Virus record (IMG/VR): IMGVR_UViG_3300021376_000021
Coordinates: 1-64,000 of that record
From: a virus
Length of the DNA stretch: 64,000 nucleotides
Direction: 5' to 3' (one strand)
Below, one piece after another: positions 50,267 to 64,000 of this stretch (positions are counted from its first letter, which is position 1; the number at the start of each line of letters is the position of its first letter). The notes under the pieces were generated by a model. It saw only the letters and a program-made list of their open reading frames with translations. It was not told the DNA's origin and did not search any database. The translations under genes and the position numbers were made by a program.

Positions 50267-51988
50267 TTATAGTGATGTATTAAACCTGTAGAGATATGTG
50301 CCGCTTGCAGGAACTCCCATATAGAAATTAGATCCATCAGCACTAAAACATATACCGCCTTGTCCGGCTGTTCGATATCCCGACGATTGACTGCCTCCAG
50401 TATCGAGAGTATAGTTTAATGTTCCGGTAGAAGGGTTCCAGGGAGTAGAAAGACCATACTCTAAAATAACGTTATTTCCAGAAACAAGTCCCTGACTAAC
50501 AAAAAGTTTGTCACCAGAGGAACTAAATGTAAGATTCCATGCGTTCCATGCTGTAGGAAGATTTAATGTTGTCCCTGAATTAAAGACAGCAGTGTCTATT
50601 TCCCAAGCTGTACCTAGGTCATACCTGTGAACGTTTTTGTTACCGCCAGCGTTACCTATAATAAATAACTTTGTCCCATCAGGAGAGATGTGCATACCAA
50701 AAGGAAAATTTTGTACTGATTGAACACTTAATTCTTTCACCCCTGATGTATTAATGTATCCATCGTCACCAATTTGCCATGCAGTATATAATGGTCGCTG
50801 AGTGATTTTTTTAGTAGAATAATTTACATCATATAAAATTGTACCGTCAGGTTTAAAGAAGACTCCCGATACACCTGATCCTGCACTAAACACTCTTGTT
50901 TGTGTTAAGGTAGTGATGCTGTATGCAGGACTTAGGGCGTACTGATATATTACTGATGATTGAGTGGAATAAAACTTAGTACCATCGCTGGAGATAAAAA
51001 TATCTCCAAACGTGTCAGACTCAAATGTTCCGTTATGTTCCTGCAGCAGTGGTGCTGGTGCATTATTGCTGGGATATCTCAGGCTATAAGGTGTATTTGC
51101 AATTATAGTAAAATATAACGTTCTATCAGCAAATCTATTTGTACTAGCAGCTGTAGCTCTAATAATAACCGATGTATTATTTTGCCCCGTGTTTGGTGTG
51201 CCTGTAATATCTGAACCTGAAATTGAGACGTTAGCTGGTAATGAGCCAGATTGAATAGTGTATGTTATTGACTTTCCAGCCGCGCTATTTGCTTCTAGTG
51301 CTATAGTGTTAGCAGCTCCTGTATTAAAAGAATAAGCAGCTCCGTTTGCTGGTGAGGACCAGGTGACTGTATCTTTAGTATAGGTAACACTAAATGTTCT
51401 AGTAGTTTCTTGATTTTGTGCGTCAATAGCATCAACATAAAATGTATATGTTGTAGTAGGGTCCGTGGCAGGGATTGTGCCTGATAGAAGTCCGTTAGAC
51501 GCTAAAGTAAGCCCGGCAGGAATAGTATTGCCCGCGGATACGCTAAAAGTAACATTGCCGTCACCTGATGCTTGAAGAGTTACTGAAAAAGAATTAGCTT
51601 CATATGGTGATCCTAATGTGCCTGCGGATGTTGTCCAGGTAGGGGTACCAGAATACAAAAGACCAGGAACAGCAATAGCCGTTCCTCCATCAGCGTTAAC
51701 AACATAGAGTGAGACAACACCGGCTGAGCCTGCTGGAGTCGTAAAGGAAAGAGCTGTTGCATTAATGTAGCTAACAACACCAGCTTGATTACCATTAATA
51801 TAAACAGTGCTGCTTGCTGTAAAATTTGCTCCGTTAATTACAACAGTCTGTCCTCCAGCAGGGTCAGCTGCAGTATCATCACCTGGATAATCTAATGAAG
51901 TAATCTTAGGAGGTACCCCGGCTGCGCTTACAATAGCAGTTGTAACTTCTGCTGCAAGACTTTCTGTTCTAATTTGCGTAAGTGACAT
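50267..51988 (-). CDS. Adhesin-like virion protein with IPT/TIG, Ig-like and propeller-like domains
   Basis: The 573-residue product starts MSLTQIRTES. An IPT/TIG-like region (about 25-110) has GGQTVVINGANFT and STVYINGNQAG. Two Ig-like putative domains (about 115-300) carry SAGNTIPAGLTLASNGLLSG. A repeat-rich propeller-like part (about 320-573) has ISPDGTKLF and FSADGSNFY. It is inserted between genes 14 and 13. It may bind a host surface from the neck, or be a whisker- or fibre-type protein; the latter is inference. Confidence 0.7.
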   Translation of the reverse strand: MSLTQIRTESLAAEVTTAIVSAAGVPPKITSLDYPGDDTAADPAGGQTVVINGANFTASSTVYINGNQAGVVSYINATALSFTTPAGSAGVVSLYVVNADGGTAIAVPGLLYSGTPTWTTSAGTLGSPYEANSFSVTLQASGDGNVTFSVSAGNTIPAGLTLASNGLLSGTIPATDPTTTYTFYVDAIDAQNQETTRTFSVTYTKDTVTWSSPANGAAYSFNTGAANTIALEANSAAGKSITYTIQSGSLPANVSISGSDITGTPNTGQNNTSVIIRATAASTNRFADRTLYFTIIANTPYSLRYPSNNAPAPLLQEHNGTFESDTFGDIFISSDGTKFYSTQSSVIYQYALSPAYSITTLTQTRVFSAGSGVSGVFFKPDGTILYDVNYSTKKITQRPLYTAWQIGDDGYINTSGVKELSVQSVQNFPFGMHISPDGTKLFIIGNAGGNKNVHRYDLGTAWEIDTAVFNSGTTLNLPTAWNAWNLTFSSSGDKLFVSQGLVSGNNVILEYGLSTPWNPSTGTLNYTLDTGGSQSSGYRTAGQGGICFSADGSNFYMGVPASGTYLYRFNTSL

Positions 51989-51997
51989 TTTTCTTCC

Positions 51998-52969
51998 TTA
52001 TCCTATCATGTCGTATACTGGAAGGCTATAGTTGTTTATCATTGCTTCTTCTAGCTTATCTATTTGAGCTTTGGCATCGTCTAATATTTTTTCACCGTTA
52101 AACTGTACACCTCCTGGGAGCTGCATACCTATGAATTTCGTAAGGTTAGTACCCCATTGATATTTAATCTTAGCTGTTGCGTATTCTTGTAACCAGCGAT
52201 CACCCCATGCGTCAGTAAAAATATCAGGATTAACAACCTCATATGCTTCTACTAAAAGATGATCGCCAACTTTCATTTTAGACCAGTCCATATCTACATA
52301 GAGTCTGTTTCTGTGTCTGTTATATCTGATAGGCTGCTGGCCAACTAATATTTCCTGTATTAGCGCAAGGTGCTGCATAACCATATAATATGGAACCATT
52401 GATACTGATGTAAGTGTATACAGGTCGTTTAGAGCGATCTGATAGCGAATACTAAACATGTCATTAGTTCCAACCGTTGGATCGCCAATTGGGAACACTC
52501 TTACTGCACCAATAATATTATCTGGTAGGATAATTGCGCCATCACCAACAGTCACTGCAAGGTTAGCCCCGCTTCCAGTATTGTTTGAAAATACTGCTGC
52601 CGAGCTAGTAGTGTAGCCTGATCCGTAGGAAGTAAAATTTAGGGATTTTATTGTGCCGTTGGAGTAAGTTGATACGTTAGCAAGTGCTCCAGAGCCTCCA
52701 GTAAACGTGACTGTTTGAGAGTTTGAGTACCCGGTACCACCGCTGTTAATTACAATATTATTAATAGCGTTACTTGATTCACTACCATTAATTCTATATT
52801 TGTAAAATACTTTTTCTGAGCCATCGAAGTGATAATCCCAGAAGTATTTAAGAGCTTCATCAACCCTATCATCAACTTGATCATCATCAACGTTGATTTC
52901 AATAACTGGTTTGCCCAGTTTTCTAAGGCAATATTCTTTGAATTCTGCGCGAGAGGAAGGAACGCCCAT
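51998..52969 (-). CDS. 13: Neck protein gp13 with inserted beta domain
   Basis: The 323-residue product starts MGVPSSRAEFKEYCLRKLGK and has VDEALKYFWDYHFDGSEKVF, typical of gp13 (309 in T4). Between about residues 65 and 140 an inserted Gly/Ser/Thr-rich beta segment occurs (SGGTGYSNSQTVTFTGGSG, SYGSGYTTSSAAVF). The gp13 part resumes with LPDNIIGAVRVFPIG. The insert may project from the neck. Confidence 0.9.
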   Translation of the reverse strand: MGVPSSRAEFKEYCLRKLGKPVIEINVDDDQVDDRVDEALKYFWDYHFDGSEKVFYKYRINGSESSNAINNIVINSGGTGYSNSQTVTFTGGSGALANVSTYSNGTIKSLNFTSYGSGYTTSSAAVFSNNTGSGANLAVTVGDGAIILPDNIIGAVRVFPIGDPTVGTNDMFSIRYQIALNDLYTLTSVSMVPYYMVMQHLALIQEILVGQQPIRYNRHRNRLYVDMDWSKMKVGDHLLVEAYEVVNPDIFTDAWGDRWLQEYATAKIKYQWGTNLTKFIGMQLPGGVQFNGEKILDDAKAQIDKLEEAMINNYSLPVYDMIG

Positions 52970-52990
52970 ATTAACTCCTATAGTTAGAAG

Positions 52991-52998
52991 TATTTATA
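52991..52998 (-). promoter_or_regulatory. Late promoter TATAAATA of gene 13
   Basis: Exact consensus on the minus strand, 22 bases upstream of the gene 13 ATG. Confidence 0.75.
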
Positions 52999-53009
52999 CG
53001 GCTTAATTA

Positions 53010-56157
<3,148 letters not shown>

Positions 56158-56164
56158 TAGTTAG

Positions 56165-59569
<3,405 letters not shown>

Positions 59570-59595
59570 GTGGCATCATCCATCTAACAATTTTG

Positions 59596-61608
59596 TTAGT
59601 AATTAATATCGTTTCTATGTCGTGAAGTCCAAATAACAAGATTGTATTTGGTGCCGGTATGTACCGTTCTACCTTCGTGTCCATGGGTAACTTGCCCAGG
59701 CCATAGAATCATTTTTCCTACTGAAGTATTTATATTTGATAAATTCTGCCTGTAAAAATAAGTTTCACCACCTGTGTATCCATCGTTTAATTTGACCATC
59801 CCGGAAACTAAAGAGGCATCGTGATGGCATTTTAAATTAGATTGAGTTTTTTGATCGTACTTAATAATAAAAGCATCTCTCAAACCATACATCATTAATG
59901 GCCACCAGTGTTTTTCTATCACAGGATTAATAGTATTCTTAAAGTGTTCTTCTAAATCATTCCAGAAGTCCATAGAAAATTCTCTAATCCTTATTTCTTG
60001 ACCTGGAAATTTATCACCGTACATAGATTCCCATTTGCCATTTTGTTCTGCTAGATCTATAAGCTTTTGACAATTTTCTGGCGTCATAAAATCCATTTCA
60101 ATAATATCTGAACCGGGAGAAATTTCATTGAATTCAGTTGTATGAATCATTTCAACTGAAGTCTTTCTAGTGATAAAAATATTATTGTTTAAAATATCAT
60201 TCACTAAACTATCAAATTTTGCTTTTGTGCTGCTGCCTCCGTTCCCGTGAAGAATACATGGGCAGCATCTTGTGGCATTGTTTAGTATCTGTTTATTCTT
60301 TTTAATAGATAATTCTTTTTCAGCTCCAGCCAGACATTGAAAAATATAATTTTCATGATCTAATGCTATTTTAACTTGGCTTTCAGTTGAAAGAATTTTT
60401 TGCTTTAAATATTGTTTTTGTAAAAACAACTGATCGTCTTCACTATCTGAAATAGTTTGGTCAAGTAATTTCTTTAATGCATGAACGTATCCGATATAAA
60501 CACCACTGTTTAAATAATTATACTCAGTGTTGCTTTTTGGAAAGAAAGATTCTAATTCATTAGAGGGCCAGCAATTTTTTTCTGCTGCAAAAAGTACATC
60601 AACATTAAATCCTTTAAATCTTTCAAGTATAGTATTCCTATCATCATTAATAAAGACATCATATCCATCAACAAATAAAATTATATCGTTATCAGACAGG
60701 AATTTAATATAATTTTTTACCAGGTTTAATTTCATTCCTCCGCCGGGCTTACTCATGTCACCACCGGTCCACATTTTATTTTGTCCTAAATTAACAAATT
60801 GATTTCCAATTTCATTAACAGACTTGTTTAGGTATCCTAGTTTTGTAATATCAGTTGCAACAGTAAGTAGGTGCAAGTTTTCAATTGTGTTCATTAAAAT
60901 ACCTCTTTCAATATCAGAACCAAGCTCACTGCGTGGTTTTTGTTTAAATACTTTATTCTTATAAGCTATTGGTGATAAGCTAAAATGCTCGGTAAAAATG
61001 CGTTGTAAACTATTAAAATTATTAATTACATTTTTATTTTTTGATAGGCAGTATTCATTATAATCAACAAGAAACAAGCTAGGAAAAAATTCATCTACAG
61101 GTATTAAATTATTTTTATAGTTAGATAGTTCTACTATTTTTCTAGCTGTTGCTGGTGAAATAGCATATGCGCTATTCCAGTAAGGGTAGTATGGCTTAAA
61201 AAAGTTTTTATCAATATACTGAGTTTTTTCTTCTACCATTTCTCTATGATCAAGATACACTACATCATATGTCTGAAGCAAATTTTCTATTTCATTTAAA
61301 TCTAATTTATTAATTTTTTCAGCATCATCTTCTAAAATTAAAACCGGGCAGTCATATTCGATACATTTTTCCCATGCCCGGTAATGGGAGATCATTGCAG
61401 CAATATCTGTGTTAGTATGGTTGCGACCTAAAAGTGGGTCAGTCCATTGGCTATAGGGTGTAAACCCGAGAGATTTAAAATCATTAAGTCCTAGATTATA
61501 TCCATTAAGAGCATCAATTCTCTCCCACTCTAAACCTGAAAGCTGTTGATTCATAAAAGAAAGCCTATCAGGTCTGGATGATAAATTAATCACCAGTATT
61601 TTCGTCAT
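59596..61608 (-). CDS. Three-domain collagen-modifying enzyme: GT25 galactosyltransferase, PLOD glycosyltransferase, lysyl hydroxylase
   Basis: The 670-residue product has three parts. Residues 1-215 are GT25-like (VINLSSRPDR, SHYRAWEKC, LILEDDAE, YWNSAYAISPATA). Residues 245-470 match PLOD/LH3 glycosyltransferase (WTGGD, GGGMKLNLVK, DGYD at 314-317, NYLNSGVYIGY, DDQLF, LDHENYIFQ). Residues 500-670 are a PLOD-type 2-oxoglutarate/Fe domain with His595, Asp597 and His644, and Lys654 at the 2-oxoglutarate site where animal enzymes have Arg. Animal and mimivirus relatives hydroxylate Lys in Gly-X-Lys and add Gal or Glc. Two collagen-like virion genes lie just upstream. Confidence 0.92.
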   Translation of the reverse strand: MTKILVINLSSRPDRLSFMNQQLSGLEWERIDALNGYNLGLNDFKSLGFTPYSQWTDPLLGRNHTNTDIAAMISHYRAWEKCIEYDCPVLILEDDAEKINKLDLNEIENLLQTYDVVYLDHREMVEEKTQYIDKNFFKPYYPYWNSAYAISPATARKIVELSNYKNNLIPVDEFFPSLFLVDYNEYCLSKNKNVINNFNSLQRIFTEHFSLSPIAYKNKVFKQKPRSELGSDIERGILMNTIENLHLLTVATDITKLGYLNKSVNEIGNQFVNLGQNKMWTGGDMSKPGGGMKLNLVKNYIKFLSDNDIILFVDGYDVFINDDRNTILERFKGFNVDVLFAAEKNCWPSNELESFFPKSNTEYNYLNSGVYIGYVHALKKLLDQTISDSEDDQLFLQKQYLKQKILSTESQVKIALDHENYIFQCLAGAEKELSIKKNKQILNNATRCCPCILHGNGGSSTKAKFDSLVNDILNNNIFITRKTSVEMIHTTEFNEISPGSDIIEMDFMTPENCQKLIDLAEQNGKWESMYGDKFPGQEIRIREFSMDFWNDLEEHFKNTINPVIEKHWWPLMMYGLRDAFIIKYDQKTQSNLKCHHDASLVSGMVKLNDGYTGGETYFYRQNLSNINTSVGKMILWPGQVTHGHEGRTVHTGTKYNLVIWTSRHRNDINY

Positions 61609-61786
61609 GCTTCACATTCTCTTTTTTATTGGATTTTGATGATAGAGATTCTACCTGGGAGGAAAGATCAGCTACCTTTTTTTCTAAGATAGTGATCTTT
61701 GCCTCTGCTAGTAGATTTTTTGAAACTAACTCTTCTATTAGTTTTCTTTGCTTATCAATAAAAGCATTAATAAATTCAGTTTCCAT
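61586..61786 (-). CDS. Short coiled-coil protein
   Basis: The 66-residue product is one predicted coiled coil (about residues 8-50) with a polar tail. It overlaps the collagen-modifying enzyme gene by 23 bases and follows the 61814 fibre gene after 27 bases. It may be a fibre chaperone or trimerisation helper; this is inference. Confidence 0.55.
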   Translation of the reverse strand: METEFINAFIDKQRKLIEELVSKNLLAEAKITILEKKVADLSSQVESLSSKSNKKENVKHDENTGD

Positions 61787-61813
61787 TACAATCCTTAAAA
61801 CTCAATTATAATA

Positions 61814-63826
61814 TCAGAACGTGCCTCCGTCAAGCATTGCGAATGTAGGAACGCCTGAGCCATTAATCTGTAATACGTGCCCTTGTGTTGAGCTTGAAAC
61901 AGATTTCAATGCTCCGGCTGTATTGCCTAATAGAACAGCATTGTTAGTAAATGTTGCTTGACCTGTACCGCCATTTGGAACTGTTAGCGCGGTGCTTAAA
62001 CTTAATGAGTTAGCTGTTATATTAACTGCAGAGGAAGAGTTTGCAGTAATTGTAACACCTGAGCTATTAGATATAAATGCACCTGACTCTAAGAATGCAT
62101 TTAACGTAGCAACAGTGTAGGTGTTATTTGATGTGTCAACTGTGGTAGTTGGCGATGGCTCTAAATTAGTAAATAATTTAAATTTGCCGTCAGTAGCATC
62201 ACGGAATAAACCGGCGTGTTCGTGATTGCCACCACCTACGTTAAACGAGCCAAAGAAACCAATGTCGATAGCATCACTTACAGTATTATTAGATGCAAGT
62301 TGAATTAACGGGTCAACGATTGATAATGTTGAAACGTTAATTGTTACTAAAGAACCAGTGACTGTAAGGTTTCCACTAATGCTTACATCGTTATGGAACG
62401 TGCCATACATCCCGATAATATTATTACCGTATACATTAGCCCATTGCTGAGTTGCACTACCTAAGTCGTATGTGGTATTACTGAATGGAACAACACTAGT
62501 ATTAACAGCTCCAAGAATTGAAATTGCATCTGTATGGTTTGAACCTAGTCTTACATCATTATCTGCTCTTAAATCGCCAGTTATTTGAGCATTACCGGTA
62601 ACATATACGTTAGAAGTAGATACTGTGTTGACAGTTATAAACGAGGATGTAATCGTCGTGTTAACTGAAGAGTTGCCTAAAGTAATTGTCGACGTATTAA
62701 TCTGTAGGTTCGAACCAACGTGAATATGAGATCCGACGTTAGCTGATCCGGTGATATTAACGTTGCCGGTGGCAGTTATTCCTACCCCAGTAATTACAGT
62801 ATTGTTTGTTGCATCACCAACGTGTAAACGCGTACCGTTTAAATTAACGTTAGCAGAATAAATTTGTGCGTTAACTGTAGAATTTCCAATTGAAATTCCT
62901 GCTGTATTAACAACAACGTTTGCACCTACAGCTATTGTATCTGAAACATTAGCCCAGCCTACAATCGTTGTGTTACCGAGTCTTGCAGTGCCTTCTACAT
63001 TTAAAATACCATCTGTATCAATACTAACAGCGTTAATGGTTGTATTAACCGTGCTGTTACCGACAGAGATATGAGTAGTATTAACGCTGAGGTTAGAACC
63101 TAAAATCAACTCACCAGTAATGGTTGCTGATCCATTAATTGTTGTATTGCCAGCTGAGAATACCCCGTCAATTGCTACCGCTGTAGAATTGATAAATGTG
63201 TTAACAGTGCTGTTACCAACATGGAAAGATGATCCATTTATTCCAACGGTACCAACAGTAATAGATGATGTTACTGTTACAGCATCAGGCAGTCCAACTG
63301 TTATGTCTTGTCCATCAAATGTAACTTCTACTTCATTTGCAGTTCCAGAAATTGAATGATTTTCCCACTGGCCACTAATTGCATCGTATACTAATATTTG
63401 ATTATTGCCAGCAGAGGTTATTGTTACATCAGAAAGACCGCCGAGTGTAGAAGAGCCGGCCTGTGTATCAATATAGGTTTTAACAGCCCAGGCAGTTGCT
63501 AATGTATTATTTGAAACGCTTGCTAGAGAGCTATCCGTTACAATAGAGGTTACGTTTGTTGATGTTCCTACAGGTCCAAGTATTAACTTGGCTGTTTGAA
63601 TATTGTCAATCCAGGCTGAGGTATTAGAGACTAACGCTTGATTAGCAGTTAAGACTCCGGGAAATCTTTCCCCGGCAATAGCTATAACGTTAGCAGTATT
63701 AGACCCTTCCGGACTTCCAACAAATAGAACTTGTCCGTTACTGGTATATGCTAATTCTCCGGGTTGTAGATTTGCAGGTACTGATGTTGTGGTACTGCGT
63801 TTAATTTGGAGTATGGTCTCTGACAT
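61814..63826 (-). CDS. Repeat-rich fibre-type virion protein
   Basis: The 670-residue product starts with a fibre N-terminal module (ILQIKRSTTTSVPANLQPGE, then LAYTSNGQVLFVG) related to that of the collagen-like protein. It continues with many copies of a beta repeat (GNSTVNTTI, HVGS, TATGNVNITG). A C-terminal domain has YDLGSATQQWANVYGN and the end FAMLDGGTF. The repeats suggest a long beta-helical shaft. It abuts the right-edge gene. Confidence 0.8.
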   Translation of the reverse strand: MSETILQIKRSTTTSVPANLQPGELAYTSNGQVLFVGSPEGSNTANVIAIAGERFPGVLTANQALVSNTSAWIDNIQTAKLILGPVGTSTNVTSIVTDSSLASVSNNTLATAWAVKTYIDTQAGSSTLGGLSDVTITSAGNNQILVYDAISGQWENHSISGTANEVEVTFDGQDITVGLPDAVTVTSSITVGTVGINGSSFHVGNSTVNTFINSTAVAIDGVFSAGNTTINGSATITGELILGSNLSVNTTHISVGNSTVNTTINAVSIDTDGILNVEGTARLGNTTIVGWANVSDTIAVGANVVVNTAGISIGNSTVNAQIYSANVNLNGTRLHVGDATNNTVITGVGITATGNVNITGSANVGSHIHVGSNLQINTSTITLGNSSVNTTITSSFITVNTVSTSNVYVTGNAQITGDLRADNDVRLGSNHTDAISILGAVNTSVVPFSNTTYDLGSATQQWANVYGNNIIGMYGTFHNDVSISGNLTVTGSLVTINVSTLSIVDPLIQLASNNTVSDAIDIGFFGSFNVGGGNHEHAGLFRDATDGKFKLFTNLEPSPTTTVDTSNNTYTVATLNAFLESGAFISNSSGVTITANSSSAVNITANSLSLSTALTVPNGGTGQATFTNNAVLLGNTAGALKSVSSSTQGHVLQINGSGVPTFAMLDGGTF

Positions 63827-64000
63827 TTAAAAGGTTCCCCCGTCCAAGGACGTTAAGTCTAAGTCTGCTGTTGTAAGTTTCTTTACTATATATTTATCAA
63901 CTGTAGCATCGTAAACTAACGTCTGGCCAGATTCTGGCGCCGTTTCCACAACGTCTGTCAATTCATTAAGTGTACTTATTGTTTTAAATTGCGATTTTAA
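63827..64000 (-). CDS. Virion fibre-type protein, N-terminus outside window
   Basis: The last 57 codons of a gene end with TAA 63827-63829, directly followed by the ATG at 63826. The C-terminus ADLDLTSLDGGTF shares DGGTF with the downstream fibre protein. It is probably another tail or fibre protein; the N-terminal part is not in the window. Confidence 0.6.
   Translation of the reverse strand, partial: LKSQFKTISTLNELTDVVETAPESGQTLVYDATVDKYIVKKLTTADLDLTSLDGGTF

Overview
The window is part of a T4-like marine myovirus genome. It is AT-rich and tightly packed, with almost every gene on the minus strand and most neighbours overlapping by 1, 4 or 8 bases (TAATG, ATGA and similar junctions). T4 core genes appear in T4-like order: helicase 41, uvsX, polymerase 43, regA, clamp loader 62/44, clamp 45, nuclease 46/47, late sigma 55, uvsW, uvsY, capsid genes 23-22-21-67-20, tail tube 19, sheath 18, terminase 17/16 and neck genes 15, 14 and 13. 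The host is not shown by the sequence. Hsp20, peptide deformylase, the regA/62/44/45 cluster and the small conserved marine proteins fit phages of marine bacteria. No photosynthesis gene and no tRNA was seen.

Layout from left to right. 1-6.4 kb: small accessory, membrane and virion genes, plus the only plus-strand gene (NUMOD3-type). 6.3-21 kb: the replication module, with many small genes and with an FkbM methyltransferase and a BCS1-like AAA ATPase inserted between clamp-loader genes 62 and 44. 20.5-30.6 kb: a nucleotide and DNA-modification island with queC, queF, a PurN-like formyltransferase, a dpdA-like transglycosylase, folE, queD, queE, a purine phosphoribosyltransferase and a glutamine amidotransferase. 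This set predicts 7-deazaguanine in the phage DNA, most likely a preQ1 or formyl-preQ1 type. 30.6-37.3 kb: deformylase, 46/47, 55, uvsW and uvsY. 37.3-53 kb: head, packaging, tail and neck genes. 53-64 kb: large fibre-like virion proteins.

The most striking feature is at 53-61.6 kb. Two virion proteins carry long collagen-like Gly-X-Y tracts, many with Lys in the Y position. Directly downstream in the same transcription direction lies a 670-residue enzyme combining a GT25 collagen galactosyltransferase-like domain, a PLOD-type glycosyltransferase domain and a PLOD-type 2-oxoglutarate/Fe lysyl-hydroxylase domain. Together they look like a self-contained virus-encoded system that hydroxylates and glycosylates collagen-like fibres.

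Two classes of promoter signal are visible. T4-late-like TATAAATA boxes (also AATAAATA, GATAAATA, CATAAATA) precede virion genes, and sigma-70-like promoters with 17-18 base spacers precede early or middle genes such as uvsY and 55. Clear hairpin terminators follow gene 23 and gene 19. No stretch over about 300 bases lacks a gene; several genes under 60 codons fill apparent gaps.
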